A stretch of 64,000 nucleotides of DNA from 2-02-FULL-48-14 sp041645035 (GCA_041645035.1 JBAZQU010000003.1:1-64000); one strand, 5' to 3'; numbered from the stretch's first letter, positions 48,853 to 58,520 are shown. A program made the numbers and translations. Notes: a model not told the origin generated them from the letters alone.

Positions 48853-49632
48853 CTACATGTGAGCCGCATCGCCCGCGTCAGGTCGTCCCGCAGGTCTAAT
48901 AGGTGGGATGTGGGCGGGAACATCTGCTGCGGCAACTTCATCATGTTCTGTGGTCGCCACAGTGGGCACTTCTTCAGCTTCCTTGGCCTCCTGAGCCGCC
49001 ACTTCCAGAGCATGAACTTGAGCGCGTACATTTTCAAAGAATCCCTCCCGAGCCCCTTGGATCATTCCTCCCGCTTTACCGATCACGACAATAGGTGCCA
49101 ATTCAGGTTCAAGAGTGGTAGCTGCTCTAAGAGGCTTGCTATCCAGCGTTCCCATATACCCTTCTCCGGGGATGACAACTTTGGCAATCACAGTTTTTTG
49201 CTTTTCAGCACGGAAGGCCATTTTCTGCGTTTCACTTGCATCCGATCCCAATTGAGCCGCCATTTCCCCTTCTTCCTCCTTAGTGAGTTTGAAATTCAGC
49301 AGGCCACATGAGATGAATCCTGCGGCAAAGTAGCTGGGTGGAAACCACGCTTCGGGGTGGACAGCCGGGAAATATTTCAAGAGGAATTCGCCCAGGGCAT
49401 TGTGATCCGCCATAGCCAGATTCCTTTGCGTTCCAGCCGGTAAGAGCTCCCAAGCTGCTTTTACTACCAGATACGGTGCGGAATCTTTGACCGCAAAAAC
49501 CGCCTTCGCAACGGTATCAACCGTGCCCTGGTCTTCAGCAATCCTTTCGCCCGTTCGAGCGACTGCTTCAGCACCTTTAGCTAGTAACTCGGATTCTGTC
49601 GGTTCATGTTCTGGACCTGTAGGAGTAGACAT
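48853..49632 (-). CDS. Hypothetical protein (259 aa)
   Basis: A 259-aa Ala/Glu-rich protein without clear signal peptide. Residues about 50-75 and 90-115 are mildly hydrophobic helices (PYLVVKAAWELLPAG, WFPPSYFAAGFISCGLLNF). The tail is low-complexity Pro/Ala/Glu (PAHIPPIRPAGRPDAGD), as in the other orphan proteins of this window. I recognise no domain. It stands alone between gltX and the zinc-ribbon gene. Confidence 0.55.
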   Translation of the reverse strand: MSTPTGPEHEPTESELLAKGAEAVARTGERIAEDQGTVDTVAKAVFAVKDSAPYLVVKAAWELLPAGTQRNLAMADHNALGEFLLKYFPAVHPEAWFPPSYFAAGFISCGLLNFKLTKEEEGEMAAQLGSDASETQKMAFRAEKQKTVIAKVVIPGEGYMGTLDSKPLRAATTLEPELAPIVVIGKAGGMIQGAREGFFENVRAQVHALEVAAQEAKEAEEVPTVATTEHDEVAAADVPAHIPPIRPAGRPDAGDAAHM

Positions 49633-49672
49633 AGGAGCTTGGGTTAAAAAGCCTTATATCAGAATAGGACCT

Positions 49673-51115
49673 CTAGCAGATTTTGTCAAGAGCTGCTTTT
49701 AAGCGCTTAATAGTGAGCCTTTTGCCCATTAAGTGGATGAGTTCAAAAGTTCCCGGCGAGAACTGTTCGTTGCTGAGGGCCACTCGAAGCGGCCAAAGTA
49801 ATTGGCCGTTTTTAACGCCCAGTTTTTCAATCACTTTGACCAAGCATTCCTTTATAACTTCTTCGGAGTCGTAGTCTTCCAGAATTTCAAGGGCGGGAAT
49901 CGAGTTTTCCAAAGCCAGCACCGCCATCGCTTTATCCACTTTCATCTTTTCGTTAGTGAAGAGGGAAAGATCATAATCAAGTGCGTCCACCAGGAAAGGC
50001 TTGAGCATGGGTGCCGCATCCGCCAAAGTTTTCATGCGGAGTTGTACGGAAAGCACAAAACTTTTCTTTTGCTCGGGGCTTAGTTGAAGGACGAGATCAT
50101 CTTTATACCAGGACTCTTTGCGCAAATAGGGGAGGATCAGATCGCCGAGTTCTTCCGGGGATTTTTGTCGAATATACTGACCGTTCAGCCAATCGAGTTT
50201 TTCCAGGTTGAAAACGGCGCCGGCTTTTTGTACGCGGTCGAGGCTGAAGCGTTCCACGAGTTGCTCGAGGGTGAAGAGCTCCTCTTCGGTTCCGGGATTC
50301 CAACCTAAGAAAGCGATGAAATTGATCATAGCCTCTTTAAGGTAACCCTTGTTTATATAGTCTTCGGCGGCCACGTCGCCTTGGCGTTTGCTCAACTTGC
50401 TGCGATCCGGGTTGAGGAGCAGGGGGAGGTGGGCGAAGACTGGAGGAGTCCAACCAAGGGCTTTGTAGAGCCAAATGTGCTTAGGGGTGCTGGGCAGCCA
50501 TTCTTCGCCGCGAATCACATGAGTAATTTTCATTTCGTGGTCATCCACCACATTGGCCAGATGATAGGTGGGGAAGCCGTCGGATTTAATAAGCACTTGA
50601 TCATCAACATCTTTTCCATGGAACTGCAGGTCGCCGCGTATGAGATCATTAAAAAACAGATCTTCCTGGGGGATGCGCTGGCGGATCACATAAAGTTCAC
50701 CGGCCCCACTGCGAACTTTGTATTCCTCAAGACTCAGATTCAGGCAGAGGCGATCGTATTTGGGCGGCTGCTTAGCGGCTTCTTGCTGTTTGCGCATTTC
50801 GTCCAAACGTTCGGAGGTGCAAAAACAGGGGTAAGCGTGGCCGGCCAGCACCAACTGGCGGGCATATTTCATGTAAATTTCCGTTCGTTTGGATTGAAAA
50901 ATCGGGCCTTCATCCCAGTTGAGGTCAAAAAACTTCAGAACATTTTCCAAACTTTCCACGGCTCCTTCCACGTAGCGTTTTTGATCGGTGTCTTCAATGC
51001 GTAAGGCAAAAATTCCCTTGTTTTGCTTGGCAAAAAGGTAGGAATAGAGCGCGGTGCGGAGGCCTCCCACGTGTAAGTAACCGGTTGGAGATGGGGCAAA
51101 ACGGGTTTTAATCAT
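49673..51115 (-). CDS. gltX: Glutamyl-tRNA synthetase
   Basis: Class I synthetase charging tRNA-Glu. At 480 aa it starts TRFAPSPTGYLHVGGLRTALY (HIGH motif as HVGG) and has KLSKRQGDVAAEDY (KMSKS equivalent), RIEDTDQKRYVEGAVESL and a C-terminal helical anticodon-binding domain ending in GKRLTIKRLKAALDKI. A tRNA-Glu(UUC) gene is in the same window. Whether it also charges tRNA-Gln cannot be seen. Confidence 0.97.
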   Translation of the reverse strand: MIKTRFAPSPTGYLHVGGLRTALYSYLFAKQNKGIFALRIEDTDQKRYVEGAVESLENVLKFFDLNWDEGPIFQSKRTEIYMKYARQLVLAGHAYPCFCTSERLDEMRKQQEAAKQPPKYDRLCLNLSLEEYKVRSGAGELYVIRQRIPQEDLFFNDLIRGDLQFHGKDVDDQVLIKSDGFPTYHLANVVDDHEMKITHVIRGEEWLPSTPKHIWLYKALGWTPPVFAHLPLLLNPDRSKLSKRQGDVAAEDYINKGYLKEAMINFIAFLGWNPGTEEELFTLEQLVERFSLDRVQKAGAVFNLEKLDWLNGQYIRQKSPEELGDLILPYLRKESWYKDDLVLQLSPEQKKSFVLSVQLRMKTLADAAPMLKPFLVDALDYDLSLFTNEKMKVDKAMAVLALENSIPALEILEDYDSEEVIKECLVKVIEKLGVKNGQLLWPLRVALSNEQFSPGTFELIHLMGKRLTIKRLKAALDKIC

Positions 51116-51129
51116 ATTTGATATAGTTT

Positions 51130-51366
51130 TTATTTTTCAGAAAGCTTGTCGAAATCCTCTAAAGATAAACTCGCCATTTTAAGAATGTTTCTAAATGTTC
51201 CAGGCGTCAACTCTTTATGGTCCGGAACTATTACCGTTTCAACATGAGTTTGAAACTCTTTCCGTATTTTTATGTGGCTTCCTTTTTGGGAAACCTCAAA
51301 AAAGGCCAATTTTTTAAGTAGCTTTACCATTTCTCTTCCAGATATTGAGCGGAAAAATTTAGGCAT
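51130..51366 (-). CDS. hicA: HicA-type mRNA interferase toxin
   Basis: A 78-aa double-stranded-RNA-binding-fold toxin with SGREMVKLLKKLAFFEVSQ, the catalytic His in KGSHIKIRKEF and VIVPDHKELTPGTFRNILKMA. It overlaps hicB by 8 bp. The antitoxin comes first in the operon. Confidence 0.92.
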   Translation of the reverse strand: MPKFFRSISGREMVKLLKKLAFFEVSQKGSHIKIRKEFQTHVETVIVPDHKELTPGTFRNILKMASLSLEDFDKLSEK

Positions 51367-51583
51367 ATTTCTTTAGCGGCACGTCGATGGAGACTACCAT
51401 TTGAGTGTTGTAGAAGACTTCCTTTTTCAAATCGTCATCCTCCAGATAAAGTCCAATGGCTTCCTGGATGTTCTCTTTAGCCTCTTCTAAGGTCTCTCCT
51501 TGTGAAAAACAACCCGGAAGGGCAGGAACGCTGACCGAAAAGCGACCATCATCTTCTTGAGTGAATAAAGCTAGGAAAGACAT
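51359..51583 (-). CDS. hicB: HicB-type antitoxin
   Basis: A 74-aa antitoxin with the RNase-H-like fold: FLALFTQEDDGRFSVSVPAL followed by PGCFSQGETLEEAKENIQEA. It lacks a C-terminal ribbon-helix-helix or HTH domain, so DNA binding must come from elsewhere or be weak. It stands first in the pair, as is usual for HicB-HicA order in some groups. Confidence 0.9.
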   Translation of the reverse strand: MSFLALFTQEDDGRFSVSVPALPGCFSQGETLEEAKENIQEAIGLYLEDDDLKKEVFYNTQMVVSIDVPLKKYA

Positions 51584-51601
51584 AGGTTTGATTAGAGTGT
51601 C

Positions 51602-51633
51602 ATGATCATAGCATAGACTTTTAAGTTTTTGAA
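51602..51633 (-). promoter_or_regulatory. Promoter of the HicBA pair with palindrome
   Basis: Minus-strand TATGAT (51605-51610), 21 bp before hicB, with a weak TTCAAA -35 at about 17 bp. The palindrome ATGATCAT (51602-51609) overlaps the -10 box. Confidence 0.5.
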
Positions 51634-51668
51634 TTTAATAGTAGACTCCCAGTAATTAACCGCCAATC

Positions 51669-53447
51669 ATGAAAAAACTTACCCTCTTCGTAAAATCTTT
51701 ACTTGCAAGGACCAAGGAAACGATTCGCCGTTATCCGGTGAGCCTGGCCGTTATTGTCCTGGCCTTTTCGCTCATGATGCTAAACACCTGGCTTTGGGAG
51801 TCCTGGGGTGGCAGAAATATGATGCTGGATAGAGTTACGGCAATTGCTTGGGTAGTGTTGCCTATTTTTACGGCTATCACTCTGTTTTTGAAGAGGCGAG
51901 GGTGGCTACTTTTGGGTCTGATACTTGGTCTCGCGCTGTTTTTCACTACGGAAGACGGACTGCCACAAGGAGATATTCAACAACTTATGCTGTGGGGATT
52001 TGCTTTTTACAGTTTGATGTTCCTTTTGCCGCACTGGAAAAAGAACCAGAACAACGGATTCTGGAGTTATTGCGCGCGAATTTTCTTTATACTTATTTTG
52101 GGTCTTGTATGCAGTGGGATCTTGGCACTTTCGCTTACGCTTGCCGTTGAAAGTATTCGCAACCTTTTTGAGCTGGATATTGATTACCGATGGAACGAAA
52201 CAATGATGCTATTTTCCTTCTCTTTTGTGCTCCCTGTTTTTGTGCACATTGGTTTGCCACAAGATTGGAAATCCTTTGAAAAGAACACCAACTATCCTGA
52301 TTTCTTCAGGCCCGTCAGTTATTATTTACTCACGCCTATTTCACTGCTTTTCTTTGGGATTTTGAGCGTCTACATGCTTAAGATTTTGTTCACTTGGGAG
52401 TGGCCTTCCGGGCAAGTGGCCTATCCGGTTTTATTCTTGTCTTTGGTGACTTTTGGCTTTTACCTCATTTCTTATCCTTGGCGTCAAAATTGGCAACGCT
52501 GGTTCTTTGTGGCACTGCTCCCTTTCTTGGCGATGTATTTTCTCGCACTTAATATGCGTATTGAACAGTATGGACTGACGGAGCTCCGCTATCTTGGAAT
52601 TCTACTCGGATTGTGTTTGGTATTCATGTCCGGATATTTTGCCTTTGTGAAGCGACAGAGACTTCAAATGATGCTCGTTCCGCTTGCCGTTTTCGCCTTT
52701 ATTTTTGCGGTGGGACCTTGGGGCGCGAGTGAGGTACCGGTTTGCAGCCAGGAAAAAAAGCTTGAAACAATGCTCACACAGATTGGAGCGCTTCAAGATG
52801 GAAAATTGCTTGAAGTTGACAGTACGGCAGTAAGCGAGGAAATGGTAACCTCGATCAGTTCGATTGTGGAATACCTGTACTGGAGAGATCGTTTGACCGA
52901 CCTGCAGGCGTGGACAGACGTGGATTTGAACGAGGACATTGGAGAAACCCTTATGGGCTATATACCTGAGAATTTTATGGCCGAAATAGGACTGGAATAC
53001 CGACCTTATGCTTGGGACCAACAGCAGGACGACCTTTGGTTTGACTATGGAGCGCCCTACATGTCCACTTACGAAGTGACGGGTTTTGACAGCATGGTGG
53101 AATTTGACGTCACTTATGATTCACATTTCGCAATCGACCCAACGATCTTCACCCTGGAAGATGGCCTGGTAACCCTGTCCATGACGGCTAACAGCGACGG
53201 GACCATTACTATTTCGAATGGAGAAAGCTCCGTTTCTTTCGACGTACTTGCGCTGGAAAAACAATTGAATGCCTCCGAGAAGAACGCCTATGAAATGTCT
53301 CCGGAGGACTTGGTTCTCGACTCCGAGAATCAAGATATGCGCCTTCGCATCTATGTCGGCAATATGAATGGTGAATATGAAGATGAAGAAATGACTACAC
53401 TTGTGAATTTCACGGTATGGGGGAAATTGCTGGTTTCACTACAATAG
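51669..53447 (+). CDS. DUF4153 multi-pass membrane protein
   Basis: A 592-aa protein with about ten membrane helices in the first 360 residues matching DUF4153 (DWKSFEKNTNYPDFFRPVSYYLLTPISLLFFGILS, then SYPWRQNWQRWFFVALLPFLAMYFLALNMR, IEQYGLTELRYLGI). The last about 230 residues form an extracellular, acidic beta-rich domain. The function of the family is unknown. A promoter TTTTAA-17-TAGACT is possible upstream but weak. Confidence 0.85.
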   Translation: MKKLTLFVKSLLARTKETIRRYPVSLAVIVLAFSLMMLNTWLWESWGGRNMMLDRVTAIAWVVLPIFTAITLFLKRRGWLLLGLILGLALFFTTEDGLPQGDIQQLMLWGFAFYSLMFLLPHWKKNQNNGFWSYCARIFFILILGLVCSGILALSLTLAVESIRNLFELDIDYRWNETMMLFSFSFVLPVFVHIGLPQDWKSFEKNTNYPDFFRPVSYYLLTPISLLFFGILSVYMLKILFTWEWPSGQVAYPVLFLSLVTFGFYLISYPWRQNWQRWFFVALLPFLAMYFLALNMRIEQYGLTELRYLGILLGLCLVFMSGYFAFVKRQRLQMMLVPLAVFAFIFAVGPWGASEVPVCSQEKKLETMLTQIGALQDGKLLEVDSTAVSEEMVTSISSIVEYLYWRDRLTDLQAWTDVDLNEDIGETLMGYIPENFMAEIGLEYRPYAWDQQQDDLWFDYGAPYMSTYEVTGFDSMVEFDVTYDSHFAIDPTIFTLEDGLVTLSMTANSDGTITISNGESSVSFDVLALEKQLNASEKNAYEMSPEDLVLDSENQDMRLRIYVGNMNGEYEDEEMTTLVNFTVWGKLLVSLQ

Positions 53448-53448
53448 G

Positions 53449-53477
53449 TTGTGAACCTGTAAAGTTTTTGCTAGCAT
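53449..53477 (+). promoter_or_regulatory. ftsK promoter
   Basis: TTGTGA (53449-53454), 17-bp spacer, TAGCAT (53472-53477), 24 bp before the ATG at 53502. The -35 lies within an AGGTT-GTG-AACCT inverted repeat (53446-53458) that also spans the preceding stop codon. Confidence 0.65.
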
Positions 53478-53501
53478 GGGGTTCGATTTATTTGTTTTGG
53501 A

Positions 53502-55745
53502 ATGGCCAAAAGACGCATTACTCGCCGGCGAAAATCTGCACCTATTTTGAACTTTGAGGTGGAGAGCCACATCATGCGGGAAATTTGGGCGGTAGCTTAC
53601 TTGGCGCTGGCCGCGCTGACCTGGCTCTCACTCAATCAACAGCTTGGAGTTTTAGGCGATTTGTGGGTGTCCGGCCTGCGTCCGGTGTTTGGAATAGGCC
53701 TGGAAGCGGTGCCCTTTGCCCTTTTGTTCATGGGTGTCTCCGTGTTTTTCTCCAATAAAATAACCTGGGGGCTGGCCCGCATGACGGGAATTTTTTGTTT
53801 GGCGGTCTCTATTTTAGGGTTCATTCATATGTCTGTTCTTGAAACGGAGCTGCTTGAAACCGCGCAGCGCGGAGAGGGAGGGGGTTATATCGGCTTTGTC
53901 TCCAGCTTTATCTTTACGGCTGCTTTTGGACGAACCGGAGCCTATGTACTCCTTATGGCTACGTTTTTGATCGGAGTTTTGCTCACATTACAAGTTAGCT
54001 TAGGCGCCATTGTCCGCTTGCTCACGCCGTCGTCCAGAATGGTACGCAAGGTTATTGACGTGGCTACGCCCGAGTTCACGGTTACTACGGATAGAGACGA
54101 TGATGAATTGCGCATTGTGAGTCCGGGACCGATCGCCAAGGCGGAGGAACTACTCAGCATGACCATTAAGGAATTGAGTTTAAAGGAGGTGGAAGACCGT
54201 TTGGCGGCTCAGTCGGAGGATGAGGAAAGTGTGCCCGTGATGAAGAAAGAAGAGGAGGAAGATGAGGTGATTGTTTTGGACAGGAAGCACTCGACGGAGT
54301 TGAGCGACAAAAAGAAGGAGGAAGATAACGTGGAGTGGAGTTTTCCGCCGATAGATCTTTTGGACATTGGTAAGGAAACTTTTGAAATCAACGAAAGCGA
54401 ACTGAAGCGTAAGGCAGACATGATTAAGACCAAGTTGGAGCAATTTGGAATTGACGTGTCCATGAACGAAGTACATGTGGGACCCACGGTGGTGCAGTAC
54501 ACACTGCGGCCGGCCGATGGCGTAAAACTTTCCAAAATAACTTCCTTGAAAAACGACATCGCACTAGCTTTGGCGGCGCCGGCCGTTCGTATTGAGGCGC
54601 CAATTCCCGGGAAGTCCTTGGTGGGTATTGAAATCCCCAGCTCGACTCGTTCCACCGTGCACATGCGTGAGATGATGGAAACCAGTGAGTACATCAAAGA
54701 AAAATCCAACCTCAAGATTGCACTTGGTCGTGATGTTTCCGGTAGATCTATGGTTGCGGATCTGTCGAAAATGCCCCACCTCTTGATTGCCGGGGCCACC
54801 GGTTCCGGAAAATCCGTGGGACTCAACAGCTTCCTGATTTCTTTCCTCTACAACAACTCACCCAGGGATCTGAAATTTATCATGATCGACCCCAAGCAGG
54901 TGGAACTTTCCACTTACAACGGGCTGCCGCATTTGCTTACGCCGGTGATCACGGATCCTGAAAAAGCTGCGACTGCACTGCGTTGGGCGGTGGCTGAAAT
55001 GAACCGTCGTTATAAGGTTTGCGCTGAGGCCGGACACCGAAATATTTCCGACTATAATGTCGACCGTAAGACCGCCGAAAAGATGCCAAAAATTGTGATC
55101 GTTATCGATGAATTAGCGGACCTTATGATGACCGCTCAAAAAGAAGTGGAAGCTTCGATTTGCCGCATTGCCCAAATGGCGCGTGCCGTGGGTATGCACC
55201 TTATTGTGGCCACGCAGCGTCCGTCCGTGGACGTTATCACAGGTTTGATTAAAGCCAACATTCCGACGCGTATTGCCTTTACGGTTGCTTCCGGCGTGGA
55301 TTCCCGCACCATTTTGGACACTAACGGTGCCGAGGATTTGCTGGGATCGGGAGACATGCTTTATCTCTCCGGGGCCATGGGCAAACCGGTTCGTATCCAG
55401 GGAATTTATGTGTCCTCCAGAGAAATTGAAAAGGTGACTAATCGCCTCAAGCTCACGCATGAGCCTACTTATCAACAGGACATCACTTCCAAGGAAACGG
55501 CCCGGAAATACCTGCAAGGCGTGCCCGCTATTCCTGAAGAAGCCAAGAGCGATGAAGAACTTGTCCAGCTCGCTGTCGACTGTTTAAAAAAGAACCGCAA
55601 GGCCGCTTCCACCTCATCATTGCAGCGCTACTTGCGCATTGGCTATTCCCGCGCCGCCCGCATCGTTGACTTACTTGAACAGGCAGGTGTGGTTGGTCCC
55701 GCACAAGGAAGTAAGCCCAGAGACGTGTTCGTGAAGGAAGAGTAA
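53502..55745 (+). CDS. ftsK: DNA translocase FtsK/SpoIIIE
   Basis: Septal DNA pump, 747 aa. Four membrane helices (about 25-180), a short acidic linker, the alpha domain (about 290-410) and the RecA-like motor follow. Walker A is GATGSGKSVGLN (about 430) and Walker B IVIVIDELADLMM, with ATQRPSVDVITG after it. A C-terminal winged-helix gamma domain (about 685-747, LQRYLRIGYSRAARIVDLLE) would recognise KOPS-like sites. The linker is much shorter than in E. coli. The stop lies next to the lysA stop, tail to tail. Confidence 0.96.
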   Translation: MAKRRITRRRKSAPILNFEVESHIMREIWAVAYLALAALTWLSLNQQLGVLGDLWVSGLRPVFGIGLEAVPFALLFMGVSVFFSNKITWGLARMTGIFCLAVSILGFIHMSVLETELLETAQRGEGGGYIGFVSSFIFTAAFGRTGAYVLLMATFLIGVLLTLQVSLGAIVRLLTPSSRMVRKVIDVATPEFTVTTDRDDDELRIVSPGPIAKAEELLSMTIKELSLKEVEDRLAAQSEDEESVPVMKKEEEEDEVIVLDRKHSTELSDKKKEEDNVEWSFPPIDLLDIGKETFEINESELKRKADMIKTKLEQFGIDVSMNEVHVGPTVVQYTLRPADGVKLSKITSLKNDIALALAAPAVRIEAPIPGKSLVGIEIPSSTRSTVHMREMMETSEYIKEKSNLKIALGRDVSGRSMVADLSKMPHLLIAGATGSGKSVGLNSFLISFLYNNSPRDLKFIMIDPKQVELSTYNGLPHLLTPVITDPEKAATALRWAVAEMNRRYKVCAEAGHRNISDYNVDRKTAEKMPKIVIVIDELADLMMTAQKEVEASICRIAQMARAVGMHLIVATQRPSVDVITGLIKANIPTRIAFTVASGVDSRTILDTNGAEDLLGSGDMLYLSGAMGKPVRIQGIYVSSREIEKVTNRLKLTHEPTYQQDITSKETARKYLQGVPAIPEEAKSDEELVQLAVDCLKKNRKAASTSSLQRYLRIGYSRAARIVDLLEQAGVVGPAQGSKPRDVFVKEE

Positions 55746-56975
55746 TTATTCTTCGAGTTCCAGTACTTTCTCCAGCGTTTCTCTTCGGCGGATCAATTCC
55801 AACTCGCCGCTTTCACGAATCATTACTTCGGCTGTGCGTGGGAAGGAATTATAGTTCGCGGTACTCATGGAGCTGCAGTAGGCGCCGCAACCTTCGATCA
55901 AAAAGAGGTCGCCAATTTGCGCCTTAGGCAGGAGGCGAGGAAACACTTCGTCACCGTGGTCGGGGCTGGGAGTCAAAAGGTCAGCACTTTCGCAGCAATG
56001 ACCCACCACCAAAACTTCTTCGGTATCCTCTGTAGGTTCGCGCTGAATCACCTGCATGGTGTGCTGGGAACCGTAGTAAGACGGACGGATGATTTCAGTC
56101 ATGCCGGTGTCTAGTTTCAAAAAAGTGTAGCCGTTTATGCCGGTGGAAGTTTTGTCTTGAATGCGAGATAAAATGACGCCCGCGTTGGCCACCAAAAATG
56201 TTCCCGGTTCAATTTCGAGCCGCATTTTTCTGCCGGTTTTTTCGGCGAAGTCGAGCAGGGCTTTATTCACTTTTTTACTAATTATGTTCATGTCCGCGTC
56301 TTTTTCGGAGGGAATGCGTGCCACTTTGAATCCGCCTCCCAAATTGAGAATAGTTGCGTGAGGGAAATACTCTAAAAAAGAAAGGCTGAACTCCGCCACC
56401 CTCGCCCAAACTTCCGGATTAGTGCCGGAGCCGATGTGGGTGTGAAGACGTTTGATAGTTAGTTCGTATTTTTCAATCAGCTCCAATGCCTGTGGGATAT
56501 GCTCGTGCCAAATGCCAAAGCTGGATTCTTTCCCACCCACGTTTACGCGAGCATCGAAGCCGCTACCTTCACCGGGATTAATTCGTATGCTGAGTGCGGT
56601 ACCCGGAAACTGTTTTCCGTATGCTTCCAATTGATGCAGCGAACATGCATTGAACTGAACACCTTTTTGGATGAGGGCAGCGAGGTCGCGGGGAAGTTCC
56701 TGGGTGGTCAGCAAAATTTGTTCGCCCGGGATTCCATAATGCAAACAGCGGAGCACTTCGTATTCGGAACTGGCATCGATTTGAATGCCCATTTGCTGAA
56801 AAATCTCAAGAATGCGGCGATTTGGATTCGCTTTCATGGCATAGAGAACGGTGAGTCCGAAGGGCGCTTTAAAACTAAGGGCCTCCCGTGCGGCTTTCTT
56901 CAAAAGCTCTTCCCCGTACACATAAACCGGCGTTCCAAATTGTTCGGCAATGATGAAGGCTTGTTTAGGCTGCAT
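55746..56975 (-). CDS. lysA: Diaminopimelate decarboxylase (PLP, alanine-racemase fold)
   Basis: PLP enzyme, 409 aa, of the DapDC/ornithine decarboxylase fold III group. The PLP Lys is in LTVLYAMKANPNRR; other marks are RINPGEGSGFD, HTHIGSGTN, LNLGGGFKV, EPGTFLVANAG and VVGHCCESADLL, then GCGAYCSSMSTANYNSF. DAP decarboxylase fits best: it follows aspartokinase in one operon with an 11-bp overlap. A related carboxynorspermidine- or other-substrate decarboxylase cannot be fully excluded. Confidence 0.88.
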   Translation of the reverse strand: MQPKQAFIIAEQFGTPVYVYGEELLKKAAREALSFKAPFGLTVLYAMKANPNRRILEIFQQMGIQIDASSEYEVLRCLHYGIPGEQILLTTQELPRDLAALIQKGVQFNACSLHQLEAYGKQFPGTALSIRINPGEGSGFDARVNVGGKESSFGIWHEHIPQALELIEKYELTIKRLHTHIGSGTNPEVWARVAEFSLSFLEYFPHATILNLGGGFKVARIPSEKDADMNIISKKVNKALLDFAEKTGRKMRLEIEPGTFLVANAGVILSRIQDKTSTGINGYTFLKLDTGMTEIIRPSYYGSQHTMQVIQREPTEDTEEVLVVGHCCESADLLTPSPDHGDEVFPRLLPKAQIGDLFLIEGCGAYCSSMSTANYNSFPRTAEVMIRESGELELIRRRETLEKVLELEE

Positions 56976-58389
56976 ATTTTGTTACGAAAGTGTTATGAAG
57001 GTGGGTTACGGCTGCGGTCGATACTTCAGGTTCTACCACATAAGAACTTACATTCACATGAGGATCATTTCCAACTTCTGCCACAAAGCTGGAAGATTCT
57101 ACTTTTATATCATGATCTCTAAGCACGGTGATTCCTCGAGCAATTTCGTCGTCGGTAGAAACGCACATCACAACGGATCTGTTTTGAATCGTATGAGTAT
57201 AGCCCTTTCCAATTTTCTGAATATCTTCTACTTCTCCGTTAGCACTCAATGTCACTCGCACTTCGTTTTCTGCGGTATAAATTTGATCCAAATTGAACTC
57301 GCTTAATGCACGCATGACTTCTTCTGCGATTCCTTTCTCGTCACTCATGGGTCCATATACGCGAATGGTAGGGACAAGTTTTCTGGATATTAGTGTGGTT
57401 GGTGGCATAACCGCGTTTGCATAAATACAGGTAGTCCCAAGTTCCGGTCTAGCGGGATTGAAGACCACTATTTTGGCGTTGCTGCCATTGAGGATAGGAA
57501 GCACGAGAGGATGCAGGGCACCGGCTTCCGCCCCGAGGACGCCAAATACTTCTGCGGCAAATTTACTGCTCATGACACGGATGGGAACAGCCGAGTTAGG
57601 GAGAATACTGGGGTCCGCAGAGAGGATGGGCTGTTGTTTTTCGACTGCCAGGACCGCCCTTGCCCCATGATGGGCTAAACTTTCCGTTAAGAGTGCCGCT
57701 TTAGGATCGGAATAGCTGCGAGTTCTTGCGAGCTCGGCTTCGTAACCCCCTGTGATCAGTAAGTCTTCGTTTAAAATGGCTGCCACGGCATCATGGTAGC
57801 GCTCGCGGAGCACTTCCGGGGTTCGATAAATTTCTTGACGATCGATGCTAATTTCTGCTGCAATTTTTCCTTTTTCTGCAAAATAAGCTTTATAGAGCGC
57901 CTCAACCAAATCCTCTCCCCAGCCTGAAATACTGAAGACTTCTCCGTCAAACTGAATGAGAAAGTCTTTGCCTTGTGTGGGAAATTTTGCTATTTCAGTC
58001 ATTTCTACATAGTGAGATAGCTGCCCCACAAAAGTTTCCAGTATTCGAAAAAGGGAAGGCTGCCACTCTCCTTCAACATTTTCTTGGATAATACCCCTGA
58101 GTTTTTGTTCAATTTCTTGAATGGCAAGCCCTGCACGCTCAGCGTAGCCCTCTCCTTTCCTCATTAAAATTTGTGCCAGCCCGTTTAAATGGGTGGTTGT
58201 GTTGAAATCTCCAGTTCGAAGAACGGAAATAACGACCACCTGTTTTTTACCTGAAATTCTGTTTCGGTCGATACGTTCGAAGTTTCCACGAAAATCACAA
58301 GCATTGAGCCCTCCGATTTTGGTAACGATCCAATCGGTGGAATCCAGTGCTTCTAACCCTTCGTCCTGTAAGTGTTCCTCGGTAGACAT
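56965..58389 (-). CDS. Aspartokinase (divergent)
   Basis: A 474-aa amino-acid kinase with C-terminal ACT domains. The start (DWIVTKIGGLN) has KIGG for the usual KFGG. The central part shows ITGGYEAELARTRSYSDPKAALLTESL, AILSADPSILPN and GAEAGALHPLVLPILNGSNAKIVVFNPARPELGTT, all aspartokinase landmarks. Two ACT repeats (about 330-470) suggest feedback control by Lys/Thr. It is first in the operon with lysA and lies behind a long structured leader and a good promoter. Confidence 0.85.
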   Translation of the reverse strand: MSTEEHLQDEGLEALDSTDWIVTKIGGLNACDFRGNFERIDRNRISGKKQVVVISVLRTGDFNTTTHLNGLAQILMRKGEGYAERAGLAIQEIEQKLRGIIQENVEGEWQPSLFRILETFVGQLSHYVEMTEIAKFPTQGKDFLIQFDGEVFSISGWGEDLVEALYKAYFAEKGKIAAEISIDRQEIYRTPEVLRERYHDAVAAILNEDLLITGGYEAELARTRSYSDPKAALLTESLAHHGARAVLAVEKQQPILSADPSILPNSAVPIRVMSSKFAAEVFGVLGAEAGALHPLVLPILNGSNAKIVVFNPARPELGTTCIYANAVMPPTTLISRKLVPTIRVYGPMSDEKGIAEEVMRALSEFNLDQIYTAENEVRVTLSANGEVEDIQKIGKGYTHTIQNRSVVMCVSTDDEIARGITVLRDHDIKVESSSFVAEVGNDPHVNVSSYVVEPEVSTAAVTHLHNTFVTKYAA

Positions 58390-58397
58390 GTTTTTGC

Positions 58398-58448
58398 TTA
58401 AAATTTAAAATAACCTCCTGAGAAGGAGGTGAGCGTAACAACGGACAA
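58398..58448 (-). CDS. Possible leader peptide of the aspartokinase operon
   Basis: A TTG start 11 nt after a full consensus AAGGAGGTGA ribosome site opens a 16-residue peptide (MSVVTLTSFSGGYFKF) ending 8 nt before the aspartokinase ATG. Its translation would run through the hairpin elements. A CTG 4 nt upstream, in another frame, is an alternative start. Peptide expression is inference. Confidence 0.35.
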   Translation of the reverse strand: MSVVTLTSFSGGYFKF

Positions 58449-58466
58449 ACAGAAAATCACCTCCTT
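58413..58466 (-). promoter_or_regulatory. Leader with mutually exclusive hairpins
   Basis: Reading along the minus strand, element 1 AAGGAGGTGA (58466-58457) can pair fully with element 2 TCACCTCCTT (58432-58423), 10 bp with a 24-nt loop. Element 2 can instead pair with element 3 AGGAGGT (58419-58413) by 7 bp with a 4-nt loop. The two structures exclude each other, and elements 1 and 3 are both Shine-Dalgarno-like. This is the architecture of a translational or transcriptional attenuator. No lysine riboswitch motif is seen. Confidence 0.65.
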
Positions 58467-58520
58467 TTTAGAGAGTTTTCTTCTTGTTGTCAGTAGTGCC
58501 ACATGTATTCATACAACCTA

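Noticed and set aside
50381..51004. 207-aa plus-strand ORF opposite gltX
   Set aside because: Antisense shadow of the GluRS N-terminal domain, with no family features.
58413..58466. Lysine riboswitch or 16S rRNA 3' end fragment in the aspartokinase leader
   Set aside because: The leader lacks the lysine-aptamer junction motifs and is too short. The AAGGAGGTGA/TCACCTCC elements match the 16S tail only over about 10 nt, with no other rRNA sequence.
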